From Peribacillus simplex NBRC 15720 = DSM 1321 (GTDB taxonomy: Bacteria; Bacillota; Bacilli; Bacillales; DSM-1321), in assembly GCF_002243645.1 (NCBI RefSeq), contig NZ_CP017704.1, positions 2,147,501 to 2,211,500 of the forward strand: DNA of 64,000 nt. The letters are read 5' to 3'. The position numbers and the translations under genes are program-made. The notes under the pieces are model-generated. The model had not been told where the DNA came from. It saw nothing but the letters and a program-made list of their open reading frames with translations, and ran no database searches. Position 1 is the stretch's first letter; each line of letters begins with the position of its first letter. This document shows positions 11,760-24,084 of this stretch, piece after piece.

Positions 11760-12797
11760 TCAAAATGAGACGTCTCCTACTAAACCAGGTTCATCCGGAA
11801 TAATATTGACCCAGGTTTTACCTGGAATCAATCCTACTTCTTCTTCGTTTTTCACTGGTATAATCCGACCATCCTTATTAACCCATTCTACTTCATTCGC
11901 TTTTCCTTTTTGAAGTAAATAACCTTTTCCGCCACTTTTCAAGTCGATTTTACGACGCCCTTTATCGTCAATCACTTGATGAGCAGCCTCAATGATCAAT
12001 ATATTATCAAGTAAAATAGGTTTATTCGATTTATGTTCGACTGTTTGCTCTCCATTCGAATAACGTTTATATTTCTCTTCCGTTGCTTCGTATTCATACT
12101 GTACATCATACTCGTCTGATCCGTAGGAAATCTCGGTTTTCAATGCCGGTTCCCCTTGAAGGCCAGCCTCTTCTTCCTTTGTCAGGAAAGTATAAGGCTC
12201 CGGTGCACCATTCAACTCATATCCCTTTTCCTTCGCGCCTTTTTGGATATCCTCAAAGGAGATGTAGGAATTATGAGGTGCTTTTCGATCTGCCGAACGT
12301 TGAAACAAAGTACCATCATAATATAATCCGTTCAAGTTATCAATATACCCTTTGTCCAGCATGGTTTTTGCCTCGGGGCTATTCCCATGACACACATAGA
12401 TGCAATCCATGCCTTTAGCCAATTCGATATAATAGTCCCTTGCACTCCGAATTGGACCAATTTGGCTTGGCATTTCACTTTGGAAGATAGCTAAAAATCT
12501 GGTTATGTCACCTTCTGCGAGCATTTCGTAGACGATATCGGCTTCTGAGAGGCCCGATTGCGGGCGTGCTTCCGGATGATTATTAACCATCACTGCTGCA
12601 GCCCTTTGCTCACTGCCTTCATCGGTGGCTATACCTGTAAGTGGAAACTTATTGGAAGGTTCATTTTTCACATCTGTATTTTTGATGACAGCCTGGTCTT
12701 TCGGCTTACTGTCATCCGTTGCAGGGTTTTCTTTCGTCGAACAGCCTGCCAGCAGTAAAATAGCAATAACGATGAAAAGAACTCTCTTTAAATTCAT
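11760..12797 (-). CDS. yerB: DUF3048 lipoprotein YerB
   Basis: 345 residues. The lipobox LLAGC places the lipidated cysteine at residue 19, so this is a surface lipoprotein. The body matches DUF3048 (YerB): FPLTGIATDEGSEQRAAAVMVNNHPEARPQSGL is split here only by the family's conserved GLSEADIVYE-x-LAEGDITRFLAIF core, followed by GPIRSARDYYIELA. The C-terminal part carries the second conserved domain ending in GKTWVNIIPD. The function is unknown; an envelope role is suggested only by the lipidation. It lies 43 nt after yerA and 26 nt before yerC, so the three are probably co-transcribed. Confidence 0.9.
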   Translation of the reverse strand: MNLKRVLFIVIAILLLAGCSTKENPATDDSKPKDQAVIKNTDVKNEPSNKFPLTGIATDEGSEQRAAAVMVNNHPEARPQSGLSEADIVYEMLAEGDITRFLAIFQSEMPSQIGPIRSARDYYIELAKGMDCIYVCHGNSPEAKTMLDKGYIDNLNGLYYDGTLFQRSADRKAPHNSYISFEDIQKGAKEKGYELNGAPEPYTFLTKEEEAGLQGEPALKTEISYGSDEYDVQYEYEATEEKYKRYSNGEQTVEHKSNKPILLDNILIIEAAHQVIDDKGRRKIDLKSGGKGYLLQKGKANEVEWVNKDGRIIPVKNEEEVGLIPGKTWVNIIPDEPGLVGDVSF

Positions 12798-12840
12798 CTT
12801 TCCACTCCTCTGATTTATTAGCCATTTCTTCTCTTATATT

Positions 12841-14586
12841 TTAACGCATTATAGTGGGAAAGAGTATAGTTTTATTCATAACATCATATACTCCCCGCTG
12901 GGTTAGCCTTATATATGGCAGATGGGTTGTTGAAAAGAATGAAAGGGTGTACACAGGATCAGCGAAGCGATAACCCCTCTCACGCAGCAAAGTTTTCAAT
13001 TCATTTTCCTCTTCAATCAGTTCAGGAACCTCCTTGGTGGACATGACTCCCTTTAATTTCAGAGGAAGTTCATGAATCACATTTCCGTGTTCCGTTAAAA
13101 CGATTCCACCGCCAATCTCCTTCAGCCGGTTAAATGCCAAATGCATATCCTTTTTCCTTTTACCGATTAGTATGATATCTCCTGTATTTGTATAAGAGCC
13201 AGCAAAGCCACACAATTTATCCGCAAACCCTTTTAATATCGTATTGATGCGCCATTTCCCTTCCCGGTCAATAAGCATGAAAAAGCATTCATCATCCTCA
13301 AAGTTCAGTTCTTCATGTCCAACATCATTGGCAAGGGAGTACGGTTTCGTAATTACATTATTGACCAATTCAATCCCAAACGGCATGGAAAATTCAAAAT
13401 CTTCCTTTAAACTAAGCTCCCAATCAAGATCTAGTGGTTTAAAATCGAAATCACTCCATTCGATTTCCTGTTTATCCGGAATGATTTCACCATCCCTTTT
13501 AACCCATTTACCTTTTGCCATTACCGAAACCGGTGCAGGTTCCTTTACATCGGTCAGGAAGTTGATGTTCGCTACCCTTCCAGTGGCAATATTGCCATGA
13601 AGGTACTCAATGTTATAATATCGTGCAATGTTGATAGTTGCCATATTGTATGCATCGATGACCGGAACACCATGCTCTATCGCTATTTTAATCAAGCAGT
13701 CTATGAAACCACCTTCATAAAAGGATGGCGGCGATCCATCTGTCGTATAAAAGAATTTGTCATAATGATCAATGCCCAGTTCATGGATTTCCTGTATCAT
13801 TTTTGGAAGATCCGGCCGGATCGAAGAATGTCTTAAAGATACATAATAGCCCTGCAGCAAGCGCGACATGACTTCATCACCTGTCATTGCCTCATGATCA
13901 CAATCGGCGCCGAACAAGGTCATTTTTGCTAAAGTCTTCTCTGAAGCACCTGGAAAATGTCCTTCTATTTTCTTCCTCATTCGCTTGGCTTCCTGAATCC
14001 AGTGCAACATCATGTCATCCCCATCGAGAAGCTTCGGCCATCCAGTCAGTTCCCCGCCCTGTAATACGGCATCATGCTCCAGCCATGATTTAACGGCCCC
14101 ATGGGAAAAGACCATGTCTTCATCTATCAATTCCGTTTGTCCGTCAAAACGGCTCCACCAATACATTGTTACAGGAATGTTACGTAATTCTTTCAAAAGA
14201 GAAAACGCTTTCTTTTTATCTAACTGCAATAGAAACGGCAAGTTATCATTGATCAATGTCGTTGTGCCAAAATGAGATGCATAACGTGAAAAAGAAAGGG
14301 GATTATATAATTGAGAAGGGTGTGAATGCGGCTCAATATAACCCGGGACTAAGTACTGGTTTGTACAGTCTACCATTTCACAGCGGTCTATATTATCAGG
14401 AAGTTTATCGCCAACATATATGATGCGATCATCATATATCCATATATTCGCTTTTACCCACTTTCGTAAAGCCTGATTTAAATAAGTCGTATTTTTAAGC
14501 AGAATGTGTGGTGCCCTATTGCCATCCAGCACATCTATATGTTCTCTTAGATGCTTATTTTTCCATCTATAGCGCTGTTCAAGCAT
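12841..14586 (-). CDS. yerA: Adenine-deaminase-like amidohydrolase YerA
   Basis: 581 residues, amidohydrolase superfamily, AdeC branch. Metal-ligand motifs are visible in order: PHSHP (the H-x-H pair), GGELTGWP with a carboxylate ligand, EGHFPGA, DCDHEAMT and FFYTTDGSPP. The last two match the SDHE and TDD positions of adenine deaminase. The first 45 residues form a helical extension typical of YerA, before the predicted urease-like beta domain. The ATG at 14586 (MLEQRY) has GGGGGA at good spacing; an ATG five codons earlier overlaps that site. Adenine to hypoxanthine would fit the surrounding purine genes, but YerA proteins are only putative deaminases. Confidence 0.88.
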   Translation of the reverse strand: MLEQRYRWKNKHLREHIDVLDGNRAPHILLKNTTYLNQALRKWVKANIWIYDDRIIYVGDKLPDNIDRCEMVDCTNQYLVPGYIEPHSHPSQLYNPLSFSRYASHFGTTTLINDNLPFLLQLDKKKAFSLLKELRNIPVTMYWWSRFDGQTELIDEDMVFSHGAVKSWLEHDAVLQGGELTGWPKLLDGDDMMLHWIQEAKRMRKKIEGHFPGASEKTLAKMTLFGADCDHEAMTGDEVMSRLLQGYYVSLRHSSIRPDLPKMIQEIHELGIDHYDKFFYTTDGSPPSFYEGGFIDCLIKIAIEHGVPVIDAYNMATINIARYYNIEYLHGNIATGRVANINFLTDVKEPAPVSVMAKGKWVKRDGEIIPDKQEIEWSDFDFKPLDLDWELSLKEDFEFSMPFGIELVNNVITKPYSLANDVGHEELNFEDDECFFMLIDREGKWRINTILKGFADKLCGFAGSYTNTGDIILIGKRKKDMHLAFNRLKEIGGGIVLTEHGNVIHELPLKLKGVMSTKEVPELIEEENELKTLLRERGYRFADPVYTLSFFSTTHLPYIRLTQRGVYDVMNKTILFPTIMR

Positions 14587-14733
14587 TAAACATTCCCCCA
14601 TAATTTTTTAGAAACAGTTGTATGAAAAAAACCATTTTCAATCCAATTTTATTTCATAGTAACATACTTGCCTCATTAGAACAGTAATGTTATCCAGAAT
14701 ATTGTTAAATTTTTGTGAAGGGATGGACTTTAA

Positions 14734-15000
14734 ATGAATTTTAAACAAAATATCAGTATAATAAATGCGTTAATGCGAATTACCTGTGGTTTTACACTTC
14801 TAACATGGGCAATGGCTAAAATGGTAAAAAAACCATGGAAAAACCAATCTTATATATTCGTGGTCATGCTTTCAGCCATGAAAATAGGCGAAGGCATTCT
14901 CCGCTATTGTCCTGTCGTCGATGCATTGGAAAACGGACAAAGCTTTATGAAAAACGAACCAAAACAAGAAAACGAATCCAATCAATCTGATTCATATTAA
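14734..15000 (+). CDS. YgaP-like (DUF2892) small membrane protein
   Basis: 88 residues on the plus strand, opposite to its neighbours. It has two hydrophobic segments, about residues 8-30 and 40-60, and the sequence ISIINALMRITCGFTLL with a later GILRYCPVVDAL, matching the inner-membrane YgaP-like family (N-x2-R-x3-G ... CP-x2-x-LG). The tail after residue 68 is hydrophilic and rich in Glu, Asn and Gln. GAAGGGATGG precedes the ATG at 12 nt, a little far. The gene is divergent from yerA and convergent with purD, with a shared terminator at 15014-15045. The function of this family is unknown. Confidence 0.8.
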   Translation: MNFKQNISIINALMRITCGFTLLTWAMAKMVKKPWKNQSYIFVVMLSAMKIGEGILRYCPVVDALENGQSFMKNEPKQENESNQSDSY

Positions 15001-15013
15001 GTTTTTTCTAAAG

Positions 15014-15045
15014 AAGAAGCTGACTCCGCTTAGAGTCAGCTTCTT
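15014..15045. terminator. Bidirectional terminator between purD and the YgaP-like gene
   Basis: Perfect 13-bp stem AAGAAGCTGACTC / GAGTCAGCTTCTT with a 6-nt loop, placed 14 nt after the plus-strand gene and 11 nt after purD on the minus strand. T-rich sequence lies on both sides although neither side has a long unbroken T-run. Confidence 0.8.
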
Positions 15046-15055
15046 TATATTATGA

Positions 15056-16333
<1,278 letters not shown>

Positions 16334-16343
16334 TCATTTTTGA

Positions 16344-17879
16344 TTAATGTTTAAAGTGACGAATTCCTGTAAACACCATCGTAATCCCATATTCATCAGC
16401 TTTCTTGATTGAATCCTCATCTTTAACAGATCCACCAGGCTGAATGATTGCCGTGACGCCCGCTTTCGCCGCCGCTTCTACAGTATCATCCATTGGGAAG
16501 AAAGCATCTGATGCCAATGCACTTCCTGTCGCTCTTTCCCCAGCTTGTTCAAGAGCAATTTTTGCAGCTCCCACACGGTTCATTTGACCTGCGCCAACGC
16601 CTAATGTCATTTGATCGTTACAAACCACAATTGCATTCGACTTTACATGTTTCACGATTTTCCAGCCAAGTTCCATGGCTTTCCACTCTTCAGGGGTAGG
16701 CTCACGTTTCGTTGCCACTTTTACCTCTGCATCCTTTAAGCTATGTGCATCCCGATCTTGAATAAGTAATCCGCCTTCAATGGATGTCAATTTACGTTCA
16801 GGCTTTTTAACCGCGTCGAAATCAATCGTTAATAAACGAAGGTTTTTCTTGCTTGTCAATACTTCCACTGCCTCTTGCGTAAACCCAGGAGCAATGATGA
16901 TTTCAAGGAAAATTTCATGAAGCTTTTCCGCGGTCGCCTTATCAACTTCACGGTTCAAAGCGATGATCCCACCGAAAATGGAAGTGGCATCTGCCTCATA
17001 AGCTTTTTCATATGCTTCCAAAATGGTTGCACCGACACCTACGCCGCAAGGATTCATATGTTTGACTGCAACAGCGGCCGGCTCATTGAATTCTTTAACG
17101 ATTTGAAGTGCTGCATCAGCATCATTAATGTTGTTGTATGAAAGTTCTTTTCCATGTAATTGCTTCGCTTCTGCAATTGAGAAAACGGAACCGAGCGGTT
17201 TTTTATAGAATGCGGCTTTTTGATGTGGATTTTCCCCATAACGAAGCGACTGTTTCAATTCATAGGTAACAGTCAAAGATTCAGGATTTTCTTCATCGGC
17301 AAGCTCTGTCATATACTCTGAAATAACGGCATCATATGCTGCTGTATGGCGGAAAACTTTTGCAGCCAGGCGGCGATTCGTGGTTTTTGATACCCCGCCG
17401 TTTTGTTTCAGCTCAGCCAATACAGTAGGATAATCATTAGAATCAACGATAACAGTCACATATTCGTGGTTTTTGGCAGAAGAACGAAGCATTGTCGGTC
17501 CACCGATATCGATGTTTTCAATAGCATCTTCCACAGTGACTTCCGGTTTGGAAATAGTCGCTTGGAATGGATATAGGTTTACACAGACAAGTTGAATGGG
17601 TTCAATATTATGCTCTGCAAGCTGTGCTGCGTGATTTTTGTCATCATGTTTTGCCAACACCGCTCCATGGACATTCGGGTGAAGCGTTTTAACACGTCCA
17701 TCCAATATTTCCGGGAAACCGGTGACGTCACTGATTCCAATTACCTCAATACCATTATCCTGCAGCGTTTTTTTGGTACCGCCTGTAGAAATAATTTCAA
17801 AACCTGCTTCAATCAACCCTTGAGCAAATTCTACGATACCTGTTTTATCCGATACACTAATTAATGCACGTTTCTTCAT
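16344..17879 (-). CDS. purH: Bifunctional AICAR transformylase / IMP cyclohydrolase
   Basis: 511 residues. PurH performs the last two steps to IMP. The N-terminal cyclohydrolase (methylglyoxal-synthase-like fold, residues 1-195) begins [12 protein letters not shown] and contains [26 protein letters not shown] and VNLYPF. The C-terminal AICAR transformylase includes [26 protein letters not shown] and a final [17 protein letters not shown]. It is 18 nt downstream of purN and 19 nt upstream of purD. No unusual residues are seen. Confidence 0.97.
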   Translation of the reverse strand: MKKRALISVSDKTGIVEFAQGLIEAGFEIISTGGTKKTLQDNGIEVIGISDVTGFPEILDGRVKTLHPNVHGAVLAKHDDKNHAAQLAEHNIEPIQLVCVNLYPFQATISKPEVTVEDAIENIDIGGPTMLRSSAKNHEYVTVIVDSNDYPTVLAELKQNGGVSKTTNRRLAAKVFRHTAAYDAVISEYMTELADEENPESLTVTYELKQSLRYGENPHQKAAFYKKPLGSVFSIAEAKQLHGKELSYNNINDADAALQIVKEFNEPAAVAVKHMNPCGVGVGATILEAYEKAYEADATSIFGGIIALNREVDKATAEKLHEIFLEIIIAPGFTQEAVEVLTSKKNLRLLTIDFDAVKKPERKLTSIEGGLLIQDRDAHSLKDAEVKVATKREPTPEEWKAMELGWKIVKHVKSNAIVVCNDQMTLGVGAGQMNRVGAAKIALEQAGERATGSALASDAFFPMDDTVEAAAKAGVTAIIQPGGSVKDEDSIKKADEYGITMVFTGIRHFKH

Positions 17880-17897
17880 GTTATGTTGGTCCCTCCA

Positions 17898-18473
17898 TTA
17901 AGTAAGTTTCTTGTGGCATAGCTCCTGCAAAACTGACGGATACAAGTCATGCTCCATTTCCTGAATTCTTTTTTGAAGGATATCTTTCGTATCCCCCTCA
18001 AGAATTGGCACTGCTTTTTGGGCAATGACCGGTCCTGTGTCCATTCCATCATCAACATAATGAACCGTTACCCCCGTTTCCTTCACTCCGGCGTCAAAAG
18101 CCTGGCCAATTGCATCCTTGCCTGGAAAACTAGGCAAGAGTGAAGGGTGGATGTTCACAATCCTCTGTGAATACTTTTGTAATAATGTCGGACCGATCAA
18201 ACGCATATAACCAGCCAGAATGATAAATTCTATCTCATACTGGCGAAGTTTTTCCAGGATTTCCGATTCATACTCAGTCTTGTTAGAGTAATTCTTCGCT
18301 AAAAAGGAGAAAGAATCAATATTCTCAAGCTTAGCTCTCTCAAGCACATATGCGTCTTCACGATCGCAAACGACAAGACAGATTTCCGCTTCCAACTTTC
18401 CACTTTTTATTGCTTCAGCAATTGATTGAAAATTACTACCGTTACCTGATGCAAAGACAGCAAGGCGTTTCAT
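17898..18473 (-). CDS. purN: Phosphoribosylglycinamide formyltransferase (folate-dependent)
   Basis: 191 residues. PurN transfers the formyl group of 10-formyl-THF to GAR. It begins KRLAVFASGNGSNFQSI (phosphate loop), and the catalytic Asn-His-Asp set is visible as VNIHPSLLPSF and VHYVDDGMDTG. The purM stop codon and the purN ATG overlap in TAATG, so the two are translationally coupled. It is part of the pur operon between purM and purH. Confidence 0.97.
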   Translation of the reverse strand: MKRLAVFASGNGSNFQSIAEAIKSGKLEAEICLVVCDREDAYVLERAKLENIDSFSFLAKNYSNKTEYESEILEKLRQYEIEFIILAGYMRLIGPTLLQKYSQRIVNIHPSLLPSFPGKDAIGQAFDAGVKETGVTVHYVDDGMDTGPVIAQKAVPILEGDTKDILQKRIQEMEHDLYPSVLQELCHKKLT

Positions 18474-19498
18474 TATTTGAACGACACTCCATTTCCATCC
18501 ACAACCGTTCCAATAACTGAGGCTTCTTCACCGCAAGACTGTAGGTGGGCTAGCACATCTGATGCCACTTCTTTTTTCACGACAGCCGTCATTCCAATCC
18601 CCATATTGAAGATATTGAACATTTCCTCTTTTACAAGGTTCCCTTTTTCTTCAAGGAATGAGAATATAGTTGGAATTTCCCAGCTTCCAAGCTCGATTTC
18701 AACACCGCATCCTTCAGGAAGAATACGCGGAATATTCTCGATGAACCCTCCACCAGTGATATGGGCAAGACCATTAACATCAAATTTTTCCAACGTCGAT
18801 AAAACGGACTTCACATAGATTTTTGTCGGTTTTAATAATTCCTCTCCCAACTTGCAATCCAGTTCCGGTACGAAGTCATGAAGCGACATACCTGAGTCTT
18901 CAAGAAGAATTTTACGAACAAGGGAATACCCGTTACTGTGGATGCCGCTTGAAGCGAGTCCAATAACGACATCACCCGCCGAGATCGCTTCACCAGTAAT
19001 TAGACGTGATTTTTCAACGGCACCTACAGTAAAACCTGCCACATCGTATTCTTCCGTCTCGTACATGCCTGGCATTTCAGCTGTTTCTCCGCCGATTAAA
19101 GCACATCCCGCCTGCTCACAGCCATCTGCAATCCCTTTGACGATCATTTCAATTCGTTCAGGATCTGCTTTACCGCAGGCAATATAATCTAAAAAGTATA
19201 AAGGTGCAGCACCTTGAACGACAACATCATTGACGCACATAGCTACACAATCCACTCCAATTGTATCGTGTTTATCCATCATGAACGCCAACAAAAGTTT
19301 CGTACCCACTCCATCCGTACCTGAAATGAGGACAGGTTCTTTAAGGTTCAAGGAAGATAAATCAAACATGCCGCCGAAACCGCCAAGACCATTCATTACT
19401 TCTGGACGTAATGTGCGCTTTACATGTTTTTTCATTCGATTTACCGCTTCATAACCAGCCTCAATATCCACACCAGCCTGTTTATATGCATTAGCCAT
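18473..19498 (-). CDS. purM: Phosphoribosylformylglycinamidine cyclo-ligase
   Basis: 341 residues. PurM closes the imidazole ring (FGAM to AIR, ATP-dependent). It starts with [19 protein letters not shown], followed by GGFGGMFDL, the [12 protein letters not shown] glycine-rich strand and [11 protein letters not shown], all typical of the AIR synthetase family shared with PurL. The ATG at 19498 has GGAGGA 6 nt upstream; an in-frame ATG eight codons earlier overlaps it and is not used. It overlaps purN by one base. Confidence 0.97.
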   Translation of the reverse strand: MANAYKQAGVDIEAGYEAVNRMKKHVKRTLRPEVMNGLGGFGGMFDLSSLNLKEPVLISGTDGVGTKLLLAFMMDKHDTIGVDCVAMCVNDVVVQGAAPLYFLDYIACGKADPERIEMIVKGIADGCEQAGCALIGGETAEMPGMYETEEYDVAGFTVGAVEKSRLITGEAISAGDVVIGLASSGIHSNGYSLVRKILLEDSGMSLHDFVPELDCKLGEELLKPTKIYVKSVLSTLEKFDVNGLAHITGGGFIENIPRILPEGCGVEIELGSWEIPTIFSFLEEKGNLVKEEMFNIFNMGIGMTAVVKKEVASDVLAHLQSCGEEASVIGTVVDGNGVSFK

Positions 19499-19540
19499 TT
19501 GAAATCCTCCTCCGAAAATCAATCATCATTGCCGACTTGA

Positions 19541-20956
19541 TTAACATTTTGTTTTTTCTCGTTCGTATTCAAAAATTTCAGTCGGATAATTTCCGGTGAA
19601 ACAAGCTAGGCATGAACCGCGCGTTTCTCCAGGAAACGGTCGTCCAATTGCTTCGACCATACCTTCGACACTTAAAAAAGTTAAGGAATCAGCACCGATG
19701 ATTTCTCTTATTTCCTCCACTGATTTAGAGCTCGCAATCAGTTCTTCCTTTTTAGACGTGTCAATGCCATAAAAACATGGATTCTTAATCGGTGGTGAGC
19801 TGATTACTACATGCACTTCTTTCGCTCCAGCATCTTTTAACATGCGGACAATCCTTCTGCTCGTTGTCCCACGGACGATTGAATCATCAACCATTATGAC
19901 CCGCTTACCTTCCACTACCCCTCTTACAGGTGAAAGTTTCATCTTCACGCCTTGTTCACGCAAACTTTGTGATGGCTGAATGAACGTCCGTCCAACATAC
20001 CGATTTTTTATTAAACCCATTTCATATGGAATGCCTGCAGCTTCAGCATAGCCAATCGCTGCCGAAATGCTGGAATCAGGTACACCTGTAACTACATCGG
20101 CTTCAATTTTGGTTTCCAGTGCCATTTGCTTGCCAAGATTTTTTCGTGCCGTATGAACATTGATCCCATCAATGTTGCTATCCGGACGGGAAAAATACAC
20201 GTACTCCATCGTGCACATTGCCTGTTGACTGGAAAGCGAAAAGTATTCGGATGTGATTCCCTCATCATTAATGACAACCAGTTCACCCGGTTCAATATCG
20301 CGGATGAATTCTGCACCTACAATATCAAGTGCACATGTTTCGGATGCAGCGAAATATGCATCGCCTATTTTCCCCAAGGAAAGTGGACGGAAGCCATGCG
20401 GATCTCTAGCCATGATCATTTGGTTTTCTGTCATGATGACAAAGGCATAAGCTCCCTTCAGCATGCTTAAACTGTTCTTCACGGAATCTCTGATATCCGA
20501 GTAGCCGGAACGTTTAATCAGATGGGCCAGAACTTCCGTATCAGATGTCGTTTGAAAAATGCTTCCCTGTCCTTCAAGCTGTGCTTTTAACTGATGGGCA
20601 TTGACGATATTCCCATTATGAGCAAGAGCCAGCCCTCCTGTATGTGAATTGAACAAGAAAGGCTGAACATTTTGATACCCGCCGCCGCCTGCCGTTGTAT
20701 AACGGACATGGCCGATTGCTGCTTTTCCGGTACCGGAAAGTGCCTGCATTTTTTCTGCCGTGAATATCTCTGTGACAAGACCTTCACCCTTGGAGATTGA
20801 CATCTGCTCACCGTCCGTCACGACGATGCCAGCTCCTTCTTGCCCACGATGTTGTAAGCTATGCAAACCGTAGTAAGCCAGCTGTGCTGCATCGGGATGT
20901 CCCCAGACTCCAACAACACCACACTCTTCGTTTAGGCTTCTTATTTCAGCAAGCAT
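19541..20956 (-). CDS. purF: Amidophosphoribosyltransferase (glutamine PRPP amidotransferase)
   Basis: 471 residues. PurF is the committed step: PRPP + glutamine to phosphoribosylamine. It starts [15 protein letters not shown], so an 11-residue propeptide would be cleaved to expose the nucleophile Cys12, as in B. subtilis. The Ntn glutaminase half has [14 protein letters not shown] and [10 protein letters not shown]; the PRTase half has the PRPP loop [14 protein letters not shown]. Cysteines in NPCFYGID and in SCLACFTGN near the C-terminus match ligands of the oxygen-sensitive 4Fe-4S cluster of the Bacillus enzyme. It overlaps the 3' end of purL by 16 nt. Confidence 0.97.
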   Translation of the reverse strand: MLAEIRSLNEECGVVGVWGHPDAAQLAYYGLHSLQHRGQEGAGIVVTDGEQMSISKGEGLVTEIFTAEKMQALSGTGKAAIGHVRYTTAGGGGYQNVQPFLFNSHTGGLALAHNGNIVNAHQLKAQLEGQGSIFQTTSDTEVLAHLIKRSGYSDIRDSVKNSLSMLKGAYAFVIMTENQMIMARDPHGFRPLSLGKIGDAYFAASETCALDIVGAEFIRDIEPGELVVINDEGITSEYFSLSSQQAMCTMEYVYFSRPDSNIDGINVHTARKNLGKQMALETKIEADVVTGVPDSSISAAIGYAEAAGIPYEMGLIKNRYVGRTFIQPSQSLREQGVKMKLSPVRGVVEGKRVIMVDDSIVRGTTSRRIVRMLKDAGAKEVHVVISSPPIKNPCFYGIDTSKKEELIASSKSVEEIREIIGADSLTFLSVEGMVEAIGRPFPGETRGSCLACFTGNYPTEIFEYEREKTKC

Positions 20957-23163
20957 GGTATGGCTCCCTTCCAAGCTGTTTGTAAATCTTCAACGTCCGC
21001 TTCCAATACTTTGCTATCAATGTCTGTTGCCACGACTAATTTATTATCTCCCGTTACTGAGCCAATGCATATCGCATCTTCAACTAGCGCTTCGAATGCC
21101 GTTTTGTTTTCAGGCTTGATGGATAGTAGGAATCGAGATTGCGTTTCACTGAATAATTCTGATACCGGTTCGCCCGCTAAATTCACTTTTGCCCCAAGCT
21201 TGCTAGCCCCGAATAAAGATTCAGCTAAAGCCACTGCCAAACCGCCTTCCGAAAGGTCATGGGCTGATGCAACAAGTCCTTTTTGGATTGCAGCGAGGAT
21301 TTGCTGCTGACGTTTTTGTTCAACGGCCAAATCAAGTTCTGGAGCGCGTCCAAAGATTTTACCCTCAAGCATTTTCTGTAATTCACTGCCACCAAATTCA
21401 ACTTTCGCTTCGCCGACCACATAAATCAAATCGGATTCATTTTTAAATGTTTGTGTAGTGATGTGCTGAAGGTCACTGACAAGACCAACCATCCCAACTA
21501 CAGGTGTCGGATAAATCGCTTCACCATTCGTTTCATTGTAAAGGGAGACATTTCCGCCAATTACAGGAGTACTTAAGCTTCTGCAAGCTTCACTCATACC
21601 GTCTGCCGCTTTTTCCAATTGCCAAAATATTTCAGGTTTTTCTGGATTCCCAAAATTCAAGCAATCCGTAATCGCTAAAGGTTCTGCACCCGAGCAAATG
21701 ATGTTACGGGCAGCTTCAGCCACTGCGATTTTGCCACCTGTTTCAGGATCTAAATAAATAAAGCGGGAGTTGCAATCCGTCGTCATGGCAAGGGCCTTAT
21801 TTGTACCCCGTACACGCACAACCGCTGCATCCGATCCAGGTGAGACGACTGTATTCGTGCGGACCATGTAATCATATTGGTCGTAGACCCATTCCTTACT
21901 CGAAATTGTCGGTTGCTTCAATAGTGATACCAATGTTTCTTTATAATCTCCAATGACTGGCACTTCTGCTGTCATGCTTTGGAAGTCACGGAAATATTGC
22001 GGTTCTGCAGATGGCTTGTGGTAAATCGGAGCTTCTTCAGCCAATGCATCAACCGGAACCTCAGCAACGATTTCACCTTGATGGGAAAGTGTTAGATTTT
22101 TATCATCCGTTACTACTCCAACAGCAACCGCTTCTAGGTCATATTTCGTAAACAAGTCAACGATTTCCTGTTCGCGTCCTTTAGTTACAACGATCAGCAT
22201 CCGCTCTTGTGATTCAGAAAGCATCATTTCATATGCTGTCATTCCCGTTTCACGCTGCGGTACCAAATCAAGGTTCATTTTTATTCCTGATCCAGCTTTG
22301 CTCGCCATTTCGGCAGATGAACTTGTAAGACCCGCAGCTCCCATATCCTGAATACCAACAAGGGCATCATTTTGAATCAATTCAAGGCATGCTTCCAAAA
22401 GCAGTTTCTCCATGAATGGATCGCCTACTTGTACGGCAGGTCGTTTTTCTTCTGAAGACTCTGATAGCTCTTCAGATGCAAATGTTGCTCCATGAATACC
22501 ATCACGTCCAGTTTTGGCACCCACATACATCACTGTGTTTCCCACTCCATGCGCTTGGCCTTTTTTAATGTCCTTATGATCGATCAAACCGACACACATT
22601 GCATTGACCAGAGGATTTCCTTCATACGATGGATCAAATTGAATTTCTCCGCCGACAGTTGGAATTCCGATACAATTCCCGTATCCTGCAATCCCTGCAA
22701 CCACTTCTTTGAATAGATATTTCACACGATCATTGTCTAACTCACCGAAGCGAAGCGAGTTCAGCATCGCAATCGGACGGGCACCCATGGAGAAAACATC
22801 ACGGATAATACCGCCGACACCAGTAGCAGCACCTTGATAAGGTTCAATTGCCGATGGGTGGTTATGACTTTCTATTTTAAAAACGACAGCCTGGTCGTCA
22901 CCGATATCAACGATACCTGCTCCTTCACCAGGACCTTGTAGCACTTTCTCCCCTGTAATCGGGAACTTCCTTAAGATGGGTTTTGAATTTTTGTAGGAAC
23001 AATGCTCTGACCACATAACCGAAAACAATCCAGTTTCCGTATAATTCGGCAGTCTGCCTAAGATTTTCTCAACCATTGCAAATTCATCATCGGATAGTCC
23101 CATAGTTGCGTACAATCGATCCGATTTAATTTTTTCCGGACTTGGTTCAAGCTGTAATAACAT
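20941..23163 (-). CDS. purL: FGAM synthase subunit PurL
   Basis: 740 residues, the small (about 80 kDa) type that works with separate PurQ and PurS proteins. It amidates FGAR to FGAM using ammonia from PurQ. Visible family signatures: [16 protein letters not shown] near the N-terminus, [38 protein letters not shown] and [14 protein letters not shown]. It overlaps purQ by 17 nt upstream and purF by 16 nt downstream, so the three should be translationally coupled. Confidence 0.97.
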   Translation of the reverse strand: MLLQLEPSPEKIKSDRLYATMGLSDDEFAMVEKILGRLPNYTETGLFSVMWSEHCSYKNSKPILRKFPITGEKVLQGPGEGAGIVDIGDDQAVVFKIESHNHPSAIEPYQGAATGVGGIIRDVFSMGARPIAMLNSLRFGELDNDRVKYLFKEVVAGIAGYGNCIGIPTVGGEIQFDPSYEGNPLVNAMCVGLIDHKDIKKGQAHGVGNTVMYVGAKTGRDGIHGATFASEELSESSEEKRPAVQVGDPFMEKLLLEACLELIQNDALVGIQDMGAAGLTSSSAEMASKAGSGIKMNLDLVPQRETGMTAYEMMLSESQERMLIVVTKGREQEIVDLFTKYDLEAVAVGVVTDDKNLTLSHQGEIVAEVPVDALAEEAPIYHKPSAEPQYFRDFQSMTAEVPVIGDYKETLVSLLKQPTISSKEWVYDQYDYMVRTNTVVSPGSDAAVVRVRGTNKALAMTTDCNSRFIYLDPETGGKIAVAEAARNIICSGAEPLAITDCLNFGNPEKPEIFWQLEKAADGMSEACRSLSTPVIGGNVSLYNETNGEAIYPTPVVGMVGLVSDLQHITTQTFKNESDLIYVVGEAKVEFGGSELQKMLEGKIFGRAPELDLAVEQKRQQQILAAIQKGLVASAHDLSEGGLAVALAESLFGASKLGAKVNLAGEPVSELFSETQSRFLLSIKPENKTAFEALVEDAICIGSVTGDNKLVVATDIDSKVLEADVEDLQTAWKGAIPCLLK

Positions 23164-23833
23164 GTGATTCCCTCCAGTTTTTTACGATGGATTGAAAAAT
23201 CTTTAAGCCGTCTTTACTGCCAAGCAGCGAATCAACAGCACGTTCGGGATGAGGCATCATTCCGAGGACATTTCCTTGTTCATTTGTAATTCCCGCTATT
23301 TGTTCCAAGCTTCCGTTTGGATTTTCACCATCATACGTGAACAAGATGCGGTTGTTTCGTTTTAATTCAGCCAATGTCTCATTATCACAGTAGTAATTCC
23401 CTTCACCATGGGCAACTGGAATCGTAATCGTTTCATTTAATTCATATCCTGTCGTGAACATCGATTGATTATTTTCAACCTTCAATCCTACATTGCGGCA
23501 AATGAATTTCAAGCCTTCATTACGGCGCATCGCTCCAGGTAAAAGTCCTGCTTCAAGTAAAATCTGAAAACCATTGCAGACACCCAATACAGGCTTTCCT
23601 GCTTGTGCCGCTTTTACGACTTCGGCCATTACATTCGAAAATCGTGCAATTGCTCCAGAGCGTAAATAGTCTCCATAAGAGAAACCTCCAGGAAGGAGAA
23701 TCCCATCATACTGATCTAGATTGTCTGTAGAGTGCCAAACATACTCCACTTCTTCCCCAAGTGCATCCTTTATCGCATGGTACATATCGACATCACAATT
23801 GGAACCAGGGAAAACTATGACAGCAAATTTCAT
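23147..23833 (-). CDS. purQ: FGAM synthase glutaminase subunit PurQ
   Basis: 228 residues, class I (triad) glutamine amidotransferase. The catalytic cysteine is in [11 protein letters not shown], and the His-Glu pair is in GMMPHPERA near the C-terminus. [19 protein letters not shown] is the family signature. It feeds ammonia to PurL in a complex with PurS. It overlaps purS by 4 nt and purL by 17 nt. Confidence 0.97.
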   Translation of the reverse strand: MKFAVIVFPGSNCDVDMYHAIKDALGEEVEYVWHSTDNLDQYDGILLPGGFSYGDYLRSGAIARFSNVMAEVVKAAQAGKPVLGVCNGFQILLEAGLLPGAMRRNEGLKFICRNVGLKVENNQSMFTTGYELNETITIPVAHGEGNYYCDNETLAELKRNNRILFTYDGENPNGSLEQIAGITNEQGNVLGMMPHPERAVDSLLGSKDGLKIFQSIVKNWRESHVITA

Positions 23834-24084
23834 TGGGTGATAACCTCCTCAACATCATAACGGTAAGCTTCAATTACCGTATTGGCCAATAGTTTTTCAC
23901 ACATTTCCTTCACAAGTTGATCTAAATCACGATCCGTATCCTTAATTGTAAGTTCAATGTATTTCCCCACTCGAACATCACTAACTTCGTTATAAGTCAA
24001 ACTATGAAGTGATTGTTGCACTGCTGCTCCCTGTGGATCTAGTACACTTTCGCGTAGTGTGATATATACCTTAACCTTATACAT
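23830..24084 (-). CDS. purS: FGAM synthase subunit PurS
   Basis: 84 residues, the normal PurS size. PurS is a small dimer that bridges PurL and PurQ. It has the characteristic start [20 protein letters not shown] and the [17 protein letters not shown] strand. It overlaps purC by 8 nt and purQ by 4 nt inside the operon. Confidence 0.95.
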   Translation of the reverse strand: MYKVKVYITLRESVLDPQGAAVQQSLHSLTYNEVSDVRVGKYIELTIKDTDRDLDQLVKEMCEKLLANTVIEAYRYDVEEVITQ